DNA from: Polytrichum commune
Taxonomy: Eukaryota > Streptophyta > Polytrichopsida > Polytrichales > Polytrichaceae
Direction of reading: 5' to 3'
Assembly (NCBI GenBank): GCA_950295325.1
Contig: OX485809.1
Location: 11,656,001-11,720,000 of the forward strand
DNA length: 64,000 bases
The notes under the pieces were generated by a model. The model was given only the letters and a program-made list of their open reading frames with translations, was not told the DNA's origin and made no database searches. The translations under genes were made by a program, and so were the position numbers. Positions 11,692-21,597 of the stretch are shown here, in pieces. Positions within the stretch are counted from its first letter, which is position 1. Every line of letters begins with the position of its first letter.

Positions 11692-12080
11692 AAGGTAGGG
11701 GTGGCAATTTCTGTCCAAATTTCAGATGTGCCTAGTTGGGATGCTGAAACTATTTTTTTTATAAATTTTGAGCGCTCCGCAAAGCTGGTGCAAGAGCAAC
11801 TATGAAAAAATAAAATAAAATCAGCATGTTTATGATTTCCTACAAATTTTTAAAGAAAACCTTGTAGAGTGACCAACACTCGCACATAGGGTACGTGGTT
11901 TATCCACAGGGTGGATTTCTAAAACCGACCACTGGCAGCCAATGAAATGCTGGCAGCGCTGTGAACGGTAAAAGCACCTTGATAGGTGCTTTTGTAAACC
12001 CATGTAAAAGCACCTAGATAGGTGCTTCCGACCCTAGGGGTCGACTTTAGGACCCGCACGGAAATTGCCACCCCTACCTT
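11692..12080 (+). mobile_element. AAGGTAGGGGTGGCAA-ended MITE, copy 1
   Basis: A 389-bp element with about 23-bp terminal inverted repeats (AAGGTAGGGGTGGCAATTTC at the left; its reverse complement GGAAATTGCCACCCCTACCTT at the right, positions 12060-12080). A near-identical copy lies at 51416-51805. The GGGGTGGCAA core resembles hAT termini, but I could not find a convincing target duplication. The interior holds a repeated inverted 'aaaagcacct...aggtgctttt' motif around 11970-12030. Confidence 0.75.
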
Positions 12081-12618
12081 GTATGACTGCTCACGCAAAA
12101 ACTTCAAATACTCTCCATACGGCTAAACAATACATGTAGGCGACACGAAACGGTTTCGCCCGGAATTCCACTGCAATCATCCCCCGAACTTGAAAAGTTA
12201 CAACCAGAAACGGCCAGCCCAACGGCGGATTCCGCCACCACCACCATCACCATTAACACAAATCAAGCAAACAATTAACCCATCATGTCATCCAAGTTCA
12301 CAACAACAAAACAACACCCGGATTTGCATTAATTTTGGGACGCATTCCCAGTGATCTTTGAGATCCGATGCCCACCTGCTCCCTGCAAGTTAAGTTACAA
12401 GGAAACGAGTTTCTTCATTCACAACGTGGACTTCTCCCCCACTTCCTTCAGTCAGTCACATGCTGACAATTGGCTGAACAGTGGGCATCCAAAACTTCAG
12501 TTAATTAACTTAGCAGCACAAATTGAAGCAGAGGAAAGGCCACAACTGTGACTGACAAAATCACTCATTGCTGGTGTCATGCACGTGGTCAGCAATCTAT
12601 GCACTGGCTGTAAGCTTA

Positions 12619-13129
12619 GGGCGGCTTCACACACGAGCCAAGAGCCGTGACCATGACGTTGTGAGAGCCCGAAAGAAAAGAAAGTGTCCAAAGGCCATCG
12701 GCCCAACACACCTCCCAAATCATGGAGTGTGGTCACGGATCCTCAAGAGTAGTGTGAAGCCATACGTGACCGGGCCCTCAACCAAAATGCGATTTCAATG
12801 AACTTTTGTTCATGCGAATACATGATAAACTCGCATAAATCAATGGTTCTGAGCGTTCGGAGTGCCATGGTCTCTTGGTTTTGTAGTAGGCCTACCTCCC
12901 TCCAAGAGGTGGTTTTTGAAAATAGTCCAAGTGACCATGAAACATGATCCGTTCGATGCCATGTAGGAATCCATGTGGATTTTTACATCCATCTTGCATT
13001 CACATACTCCGTTGGTCCCTCGAACGTAGTGTGAAGTAGCGAACTTGAACCGGCTCCGCCTTTTTCACCAATGAGAGTGCTTGAAGTGCACTTGGTCACG
13101 GGCTCTCAGTCTCTTGTGTGAAGTGGACC
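12619..13129 (-). mobile_element. PIF/Harbinger-like MITE, GGGCCACTTCACAC family, inverted copy
   Basis: A 511-bp element in the opposite orientation to 10623-11126. It has ends GGGCGGCTTCACACACGAG and CTTGTGTGTGAAGTGGACC and TTA duplicated on both sides (12616-12618 and 13130-13132). Internal blocks (gtggtcacggatcctc, the tccaagaggtggtttttg segment) are the reverse complement of the complete copy. Confidence 0.8.
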
Positions 13130-13169
13130 TTATGCATTTGCCCAACAACAGACACAAGCAGTCCACATT

Positions 13170-13202
13170 CGAAGGCAGGCAGGCAGGCAGACAGGCAGGC
13201 AA
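13170..13202 (+). repeat. (GGCA)n microsatellite
   Basis: About eight GGCA/GACA tetranucleotides in a row (aggcaggcaggcaggcagac, then aggcaggcaa). Simple repeat with no other feature. Confidence 0.85.
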
Positions 13203-13233
13203 CCTCTGGTGAATTGGACATGACTTGGATATA

Positions 13234-13931
13234 CAGTCCTAGAACCTCGACATTAATTACGACACATTCTTGCAAGACCACACTTTTTAGCTCAAAACTC
13301 CCTCTTTTATACGACTACGGAACTCGATAATATGACATTTAGAATCTCCATTTTGTCGTATTCAAGAGGTAGATCATGCTGAAAATCCTTTCATCTATGT
13401 TATTTGCATCTAAAAGACATCCATTTTTCACTCGGGAACTACTTGGGAACTTCACTTATCATTGTGAACTTAATGAGGATTAGGCTTACGAGTGTAGAAT
13501 GGATATGGTTAGGGTTAGAGTGGCCTCATGCCTAGTATGTTGTTGTACGTCATGCATCATTGTTGTCGAGTTTCTTATTGGAGAACTCTTTATATTTTGG
13601 TGTTGATGAAATTATTCGTTTTCGAAAGTTAGTAGGGGATTTAGATAAGATGATAGTTGCTAACTTGGGGGTAGATAACACTAGAGATCTTTGAACTCTT
13701 ATTTCAAGAACTCTTGAGAATATTTGTATTTGTTTGGAGTTATAAGTTATTATATCATACCATTTGTATTTCTTAAACCCGTTGTATATATATATATATA
13801 TATATAAGCTCATATTACTTATGTTTTCATATTCCCTCGATAATGTGACAACGTTACGCCATTTGTCATAATAACTCGATTGTATGACTTTTTGTGCTTC
13901 CCAAACGTGTCATACTCAAGAGGGAGAACAG
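13234..13931 (-). mobile_element. Internally deleted pogo/Tigger-type element, copy B (inverted)
   Basis: The 698-bp element is flanked by TA (13232-13233 and 13932-13933). Read on the minus strand it begins CTGTTCTCCCTCTTGAGTAT and ends GGTTCTAGGACTG, matching copies A and C. Like copy A it lacks the protein-coding middle. A (TA)n run lies at about 13785-13806. Its orientation is opposite to copy C, which starts only 334 bp away. Confidence 0.75.
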
Positions 13932-14045
13932 TATATGTTAGGTAAGTAATCTGACACCCAAATGACGGCTTCCAGAAATCCACCAAATCCACCAAATGCA
14001 CTTTTGGAAGTGGATACCTATCTAAAGTAGATGGGTCTTAATTGA

Positions 14046-14072
14046 CTACACTAACTATGATATTTAGTGTCA
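14046..14072. repeat. Short palindrome of the CACTAAATATTTAGTG class
   Basis: actacactaactatgatatt followed by tagtgtc; one arm has a single substitution. It is a solo or remnant terminus of the family seen complete at 50267-50593. Confidence 0.5.
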
Positions 14073-14264
14073 CTCGCTATTTGCATTTACCCAGTGGTAT
14101 ATCTTTTTACTATCTACTGATGTAATTTTGCACCATCCAAAGTTGTTAATGTTTAAGAATGTCAAAACAATCACTTTGACATTTGTAGGTAAAATATACA
14201 GTAAATAGATATAACGTTGTGTAGTTTCAAATTGGAAGTGACAAGTGACATGATATCTAGTGTA

Positions 14265-16564
14265 CCGTCCTCCCTCTTTGGTATGACACATTTGGGAAAC
14301 ACAAACGAATCTTATTATCGAGGTATCATCTTCTCATTAATATAACAAATGGTGTAAAGTTGTCGTATTATTGAGAAAGTACAAAAATACAAGTAATATG
14401 AGCTTAAAAAATATATACAACGAGTTTAAGCAATATGGATGGTATGAAATAATAACTTATAACTCCAAAAAAAAATCAAATATTTTCAAGAACTCTTGAA
14501 ATAGGAGTCCAAAGACCTCTGATGTTGCCTAGTCAAGTTAGCAACTATAATCTTATCTAAATTCTTTATTAACTTTTGAAAACTAATAATTTCGTGAACA
14601 CCTAAATATAAAGAGTTCTCTAATAAGAAATTAGACAACAATGATGCATGACGTTTAGTATCCCTAAGCTTTACTGTAGGTGGAGCAATATCAACCACAT
14701 CTACTAACTTTAGATTAACATTAAAATCAAAGTCTTGTGTAGAATTGGTTCCCAAAGCAACATCCACAAACTCATCAATACTCAATTATAGCTAAGTAAT
14801 CTCTTCCCCTTCCATCTGAATGTAAGTCTCGATTTGACATCTCATCATCACCCTATTGCAACTTTGAAATCAGAGCACCAAATTCATCTTCTTCTTTTTG
14901 CATCTTATTCTTCCCCCTTTCATCAACCAGGGCAAATTAAATCAGCAATCCATGTTGCACATAGTATACGCGCCATCCTCCAACACTTATTGACTATTTG
15001 TTCATCTAACTCACTCCATACTTCATAACCTCACATGATAGCCTGTTTAATGTTGGGCACCACCTTCCTTAAATCCTTCAATGTAGCATCATCATATTGT
15101 GATATAACTCATTACAAAAGTTTCTTCTTGTACTGAATTTTAAAAGATGCTATCATGCATTGATCCAAAGGTTGAACTACGCTTGTAACCTTGGGAGGTA
15201 GGAATACCAAAGTCATATTGCTCAATTTCAAGGTTGAATAACCACAAGACTTACAACATGTGCTAACAACATGTGAAGATGCACTATCCAAAATCACGAA
15301 CACCTTTCAATTTTGGCCTTTAAAATGATTGTTGAGTTGCAAAATCCAAGCTTTAAAGATATCCCCTTTCATCCAAGTTGTTTTATTTGAGTGCCACCAA
15401 ACATACTCTTGAGGCATACTCTACAAAAGCATCTCATTACTGCCCCATCTTTATTTCTCACATGTTTAAGAAATTAAAAAGAAAAGAATTAATTTAAATC
15501 AATACAGTTCCTTTAACATTCCACTCTTTATGCAATCAATTGAAAAATTAATTGATTAATTAATTACTTAAAAATCATTAGCAAGCACATTCAAATTTCA
15601 ATGAAATTATCATGAAGTTCTCACCTACTTGAACCATGCCATCAAGGCATTTTCAAGTTCTAGGTACTTTGGGTCTTTGACTCTCTGGACATCTTTGACA
15701 ACCTCACTTTGAATACCCACAATTTTGTTAGATAAGTTGAGGACTTGAGATATTGTGTTTTTCTTCACCTCTTTACGGAAATTCTTGTAAAACTCATCAA
15801 CAATTGCTTGTTGATCGACTCCAACTAGGGCTAACCTTGAGAATATTGAGCATTTGTCTCTTGTCCTCCATTGTCAAATCAATCTTCTTTTCTCTTCTTA
15901 CGCACCCTCATTCTGGTCAACATGTAATGAAAAACCTATGTGAGCAAAATGAAAAATATTATTGAGCCTATGCAATTGAGGCATCTAAGTTTAGAGGTGT
16001 AATCAAAGGAAAAATATGAAACCCAATTAAAATATTGCAACCCAATATAAATTAGTGAAGTATTTACCTGACATTGTAAGAAGAAAGCCAATAGATTGTA
16101 GAAACAACCAAAAGACCGTACAAGCAGTACAATAAGGTGGTGATTGTGGAGTCTAGAAACTATGGTCACTAGTATGGAGTCTATGTTGACTAGAAATTGT
16201 GGTGACTAGTCTGGAGTATGTGGTGACTGTGTGTATGCACAAGATATTGGTGATACTATATCACCATGAGTATAAGGCAACATACTAGGCAGGGTGCCAC
16301 TCTAACCCTAACCATGATCATTCTACACTAGTAACCTAATTCTCATTAAGTTCCCAAATAGTTCCCAAGTGAAAATGAATGTGTTTTAGATGTACATAAC
16401 ATAGATGAAAGGAGTTTTAGCATTAACTACCCCCTTAATATGACAAAACAAAGATCCTAAATGTCACATTATCGAGTTAAAAAGAGGGAGTTTTGAACTA
16501 AAAAGTTGGGTCTCGCAAAAACGTGTCATAATATCGAAGGTGTTGTATCAACAAGGTTAGACTG
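14265..16564 (+). mobile_element. Tc1/mariner pogo/Tigger-type element, 2.3-kb copy C
   Basis: The 2300-bp element is bounded by TA (14263-14264 and 16565-16566). Its imperfect inverted termini are CCGTCCTCCCTCTTTGGTAT at the left, and on the minus strand from the right CAGTCTAACCTTGTTGATAC. The interior carries a broken CENP-B-domain/DDE protein gene on the minus strand, which distinguishes it from the deleted copies A (2683-3459) and B (13234-13931). TA duplication plus CENP-B/DDE content is diagnostic of the pogo/Tigger branch. The termini are diverged and the gene is broken, so this copy is inactive. Confidence 0.8.
14486..15890 (-). pseudogene. Tigger/pogo transposase remnant (CENP-B HTH and DDE_1 pieces)
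   Basis: Reading the minus strand from 15890 down, an N-terminal piece (about 15890-15630) has shifted frames. It contains KRQMLNIL, VDEFYKNF, NTISQVL and PKYLELENALMAWF, the spacing of a CENP-B-type helix-turn-helix. A catalytic piece (about 15370-15112) reads WMKGDIFKAWILQLNNH, hits an in-frame TGA, then continues VFVILDSASSHV and LPPKVTSVVQPLDQ, typical of the DDE_1 second half. A C-terminal piece (14785-14486) ends SLDSYFKSS. The section expected to hold the first catalytic aspartate (about 15480-15620) is replaced by AT-rich, stop-rich sequence. No functional transposase can be made. Homology is by recalled family motifs. Confidence 0.72.
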
Positions 16565-16853
16565 TACTCTCGATTGTTGCCATAAATGAGTTGACTCATA
16601 AGATAATCATCTTTATTGGATCTTCTTGGTGTCTCCGATGTCCACCAGTGTTACAACTGCAGTAATTAACAACAGTCTCATCAAGAGCATCTTTCTGTTT
16701 TCTCCGATCCCCTTTTGCCCATTTCTCTCTCCCACTGTTTTCGCATCCAACAACAGTCTAGGAGTTTTGCCCGTCTTATTAGTGTCCTCTTGTTTAGACC
16801 ATTGCAATTTGCTGCTGCTTTCATCCTATTTTCATTCTCAATAAAGAGCACGT

Positions 16854-17314
16854 ACAGCAGCTTCGATTCAACAACATCTCGTGCCAGATACTCGTCCTTT
16901 CCATCACCGTATTGTTTCCTCTTCACTACATGATCCGGCAATGCAGGCTGTAAGATAGATAGGTGCACCTCACAACATTTCAAAGACCTTCCTCCTCTAA
17001 AACTAAAGGCCTTTGTGCGATGCCAAGTCATGGAGGATGCAAGTTATTCTTCATTCAGCACAATTTAATTCGAAGCAAGATCTACAGCAGTTTCAACAAC
17101 ATCTCGTGCCAGATACTTGTCCTTTCCTTCACCGTATTGCTTCCTCTTCACTACATGATCCAGCAATGCAGGTTGTAAGATAGGTGCACCTCACAACATT
17201 TCAAAGACCTTCCTCCTCTAATTAAAACTGAAGGCCTTTGTGCGATGCCAAGTCATGGAGGATGCAAGCTATTCATTCTTCATTCAGCACAATTTAATCC
17301 TCCGAAGCAGAATC
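16854..17314 (+). repeat. Tandem duplication, about 230-bp unit, two copies
   Basis: Two adjacent copies start near 16854 and 17084 and share blocks such as caacaacatctcgtgccaga, tcttcactacatgatcc and gatgccaagtcatggaggat. They differ by point changes and small indels. A minus-strand frame of 116 codons (16681-17031) overlaps the first copy and is unrecognised. The flank 16565-16853 contains no supported gene. Confidence 0.75.
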
Positions 17315-18628
17315 TATCAACCCTTCACCTTTCTACCCTGTCTCCTTCCGCCTCAACTGATGCACTACAATGGGCTTGAGATTCAACATAAACATGTTCT
17401 TGTGTATGATGTAGCCTAGTTTATTTGTTTTCTTTTTTCTCTCTCTCTTTTTGCACACGATTCTCTTCTTTCAATGTATTCCTCAACCTTCTCTCAGTTT
17501 CTCACTCTAATCGTATTCTAGCACTTTCTCGTAAGGATGCTCTGGAGCGTGCATTTGCCATTTGACACCACCATTCCTCTTTACTTGCAATGCACAGTCT
17601 TCCAGCCTGTGGGAACTTGTACCCGGGGTGGCAACTAGTGCTAAATAATTTATAACCGATAATCCATCCATACTATCCTTGTACATTCATGCCAAAGAAC
17701 AATTCTACAAAACTTAGAATGGAGTGATGTAGTGTACATTGAGACCGTCCATAATCTGTAATAATTTTTTGATTTGAACATGTCGATGTATTATAATACA
17801 TCAATAATTTGAAAATAATGTGGACTTTCTCTTGGACAGGGGGCTTGTCCATAATCTGGTCTCCATCAGACCTAATTATAATTTAAATAATCTATAGAAA
17901 TTTGAAGATAAACTAGATTGCTTTGGCTTGTGAGTCCTAACCATAACTCTCGTCCCGACTTCTCTCGGTGGGTGGCTTCTCTCCCGCTTCTCTTTTACAA
18001 CTCTAGAATCTAAATAATTTGAAACATAATCTACATTATATGTACGATTATGTGTACATAATTTATGCCTTTGTGAAATTTTTGGACGAGTCCCCTGTAA
18101 TTATTTGTTTGAGTTGCCACCCCGGGAATTTGTAACTATGAACCTAATGACATTGCACTATCTACAAGCAAAGGGTAGAAATTTTGCAAGGCCAAAACAA
18201 ATGCACGGTGCACAATGAAATAATCATAACATTATTAAGACCCATAAGAGTGTTATGTGAGACTGACAGTATAATTCCACATAGTGTTCCCAGATATTCC
18301 CCACATTCAGATTTATGTGAATGTGAATGTTGCAGAAAAAAGAAGCACGAAGCGAAAGCGGGAGGTGGCAAGTGGGAGGCACAAAATTTCCAACAACACA
18401 AATGCAACCCTACTTGTTAACACTTGAACTAACAAATACTCAATAAATGTGAAATATTCTTAGTATAAGGGCACCAACATGTTGGACATCTTTGATATTG
18501 TAGTTGAAAAAAAAAATCAGACCACTTACAACTATATTTTCTCATTCATTCTGCTTGCATTCCCAAATGCCCCAAAATTTGAAAATTGGGCATACTTTAT
18601 AGCACCTCAATAATGTTTGTTTTGGTAA
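17315..18628. other. Intergenic, nothing recognised
   Basis: Low-complexity, AT-rich sequence with pyrimidine tracts around 17430-17475. No convincing gene, no inverted termini. Confidence 0.4.
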
Positions 18629-18655
18629 TGTCTACACTAAATATGATATTTAGTG
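18629..18655. repeat. Short palindrome of the CACTAAATATTTAGTG class
   Basis: tctacactaaatatgatatt followed by tagtgtc; same core as the ends of the 50267-50593 element. Confidence 0.5.
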
Positions 18656-19342
18656 TCGCTATGGTAACTTTTTGGATGACTCTTCACATGAAGAAGTGAA
18701 CGAATATTGTCATGGATGATGGAAGAGTTCATCCGTTGGCCAAACCTTACCTTCTCTTGTCAGCAACTTGAAGTTGCCTACAAGACTTTTAAGTTGAAGT
18801 AGGAGACTTCAAGAGAAATACTGACCATTTTAGAAGAATCTATAGTGGAATATACCTCCTCAAATGAATGAAAGCAAAACCGGAAGATGTCCACATGTAA
18901 CCGGCTGGATTTAGAACGATTAGGATCTTGACCGACTCTAACTTATATGCCCCAAAAACTTCCCAGGCAGTGATTTCAACAAAGGACGTCTTAAAATATA
19001 TCATCTAACTTATGTACAAAACTAGGGCCTACCCGTGCCATGACCGAGAATAAAGAATCCCCTCATTCAAATCATCAATTGGATCCAAAATCAAAGGAAA
19101 TGTCTACTAAAAATAGACGAAGTGGAATGATACTTGGCTTGACATGAGGGAAGCTTGGGAGTGCGGGTAGGGCAAGGAGGCCTTTTGATAAGATTGGTTG
19201 GAAAAGTGGCTCGATGACAATGTTGGCTCCATAGCCACCGACAATTTTAAAATAGAACTCGTGTGATCATTCTTGCAACGCCTAAAAAGCTCACCGTCAC
19301 CGAACAACCGGAAATGCCTTCTTCAACTTCATCCACACCAAT

Positions 19343-20202
19343 GGTCGGGGAAAATCGACTGCTAGTTCATTATCGGCCGATGGATTTCCCCTCAAGGCCG
19401 GTCCAAATTTCCAACCATTAGATGGCAATCCGACTGTAATTTCAGTCCTCCGGCAATTAGCCGATGGACCAGAAAATGTCCCGGAAATGTAGCCGATTCT
19501 TCTTGTGAGTTACTGGATTTCAGCTGGAAGAAGTATTCAAATTTCAAATATTGGCCGATACCCGGGAAATGGTAACCGATACCCTCCGGGTCATGAGCAT
19601 GGGTATCTGAGTGCAGGCAGGTTTCGAGGGATGTAGGTCAAGGCTTCGAAAACAAACGGCAACTTGCTAACATTGATGACATTCTAACAAGTGCTCTAGA
19701 TCTTTGGAAGGATGCTGCTAAGTTTCGCTATTTGTATAGCAATCCATAGCGCTATTTGTTTGGGGCATCTGATGATGCACTTGAGGAAGTACCCTAAACC
19801 TTAAACTTTTTGAATTATGCAACCTTTCCATGACCAAATCCAATTGCTTTTATGAAGAATTGGGGGACCCTTGGCCTTCAAGTGGTGAAGGCACTGCTAG
19901 GTTCAATTCTTGCCAAGGATATTAACTCTTCAAATTTAAGGTTTTTAACATGCCTTTCTTTTCACTTATTCAAGATTTTGTACTAAGAAATGATTTTTAA
20001 TAACTTTTCATACATTTTTTAAATAATTAGTGCGGATATGAATTCCATTTAATCGGATATTGGCCAATGAAAATATAGGCAATTGGCCGATTGATTTTAC
20101 AAAAGACCGGCTGTTGCCGATGTAAATTGGAAAAAATCCGACCCTTCATAGCAACTACCGGCAATTAGCCACTAAGGCTTCAAAAACTTCCCGAACTCTG
20201 AT
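19343..20202 (+). repeat. Interspersed repeat with ORF fragment, copy 2
   Basis: Close relative of 9353-10091. The ORF block at 19674-19797 matches copy 1, but a change creates a stop (…YSNP* in place of YSNLE), so the frame is broken here. This copy has about 100 bp (19567-19666) and about 90 bp (20078-20168) that are different or absent in copy 1. The block differences suggest rearrangement within the family. Confidence 0.55.
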
Positions 20203-21199
20203 CCACACTCGAATGTCATGGGAGTTCATAAGCCATGCGTTCCAATTGTTCGTACATCTAGAAGTTGGTTTCCGTTAGGGTTATTTGGAAAGTCTTGGCA
20301 TCAAACTTATGTTGAGTTGACTAATACATATGAGTTTGAGATTTCATGCATCAAGTCACTCAAGTTTTTTTAAAACTTGAGTTACCATGCTCAAAGGGTG
20401 GTGTCGGGCTATGGAAAATCAGCGTTTTAGGTTTTTAGGATGGGTGGGGCAAGCTAATTTTGCATGGGCCAACCTAGGATTTATGTTTCATGAGTCCACG
20501 GGCATAACCTATTTGGGATCTTGAGATTCTTTCAAAGTTTTTGGGATGGCAAGAGGAGGTCCAAAAAGCTTCACCCAACTTTCCAACTAGGTTCCAACAC
20601 ACGATCAACTACTAGGCTCTTAAAAGAATTTTTTTTCAAAGAATGATCAAACCCACGGTTTCATCCCTCTTTGACGGGACTTTATGAATACCTCTACTGC
20701 ATGGCAACAACATCCAAGTAGCCCATAGCGAGGTGATTATTCACAACACCTACCATGGAACTTTCTACCCTACTATGTTATGGTAAAGGTAACTCTTCTT
20801 ACCGTTAACAATCGCACTTAGTGGGCAAAAGACCAACCTGAATTACACTCTATCACTTTCGTAAGAAACTTGATTTCATCCAATAATGGATATAAGCCCA
20901 TCATCTATCCATAACATTACCCCAGATGATGAGCGGTGTTCAACTACCATGCCTTCGGGTTCAGTTTGAAGCATTGGGATTTCGTAATCCGGAGGCTTTA
21001 TTTTCGAATCTACTCCGGGGCTCATGAACACAACTTATCAATTGAGTAATATTATGTCCAATGGAACAAAGACGTGCAAGAACATTGTCTTGATGTTTCC
21101 CATTGTTACCAAATTGTACTATTATATTACGCAAACCAACAATGAACATAGGTAAATATTATTGCATATTCCTAACCCTATGGTTGACCAATGCATGAC
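20203..21199. other. Intergenic, nothing recognised
   Basis: No supported gene or bounded repeat. Confidence 0.4.
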
Positions 21200-21597
21200 G
21201 CTAAAGCACCCCAATGAGCTTTTTAAGGAAGGGGTCCAATGATAGGATAAGGGTTGGGGGCATGTGACCTGCAACCCTTGGGCAACCGTACAAAAACTTT
21301 TATGAACCCGACCGGAAAACATTGACCGCCCCGCCCAACTTAAAAAATAAAGTCGTCCTAGTATTCTTGAAGGCCGTCTAGTCCATACAACCCATATTGA
21401 GTGCACATCAACTTGACGGTCCAATATGCGAGGACAATTCCTTTTTCGAAGTCGGGCAGGGCGGGCAACATTTTACAACTAGGTTCAAAAAAGTTTTTTA
21501 TGGGGTTCCCAAAGGTTGCATGTTGCAGGTTGCAAGCCCCATCCCTTATCATATCATGGGACCCCTTCCATAAAATGCTCATTGGGTGTGCTTTAGT
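21200..21597. mobile_element. Fold-back element with inverted arms of about 160 bp
   Basis: The left arm (about 21200-21360: gctaaagcaccccaatgagc, then aaggaaggggtcc) is the imperfect reverse complement of the right arm (about 21425-21597: ccccttccataaaatgctca). A spacer of roughly 70 bp separates them. The 'gacctgcaacccttggg' and 'cgccccgcccaactt' blocks have counterparts in the other arm. The frames on both strands here are arm shadows. No target duplication was resolved. Confidence 0.6.
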
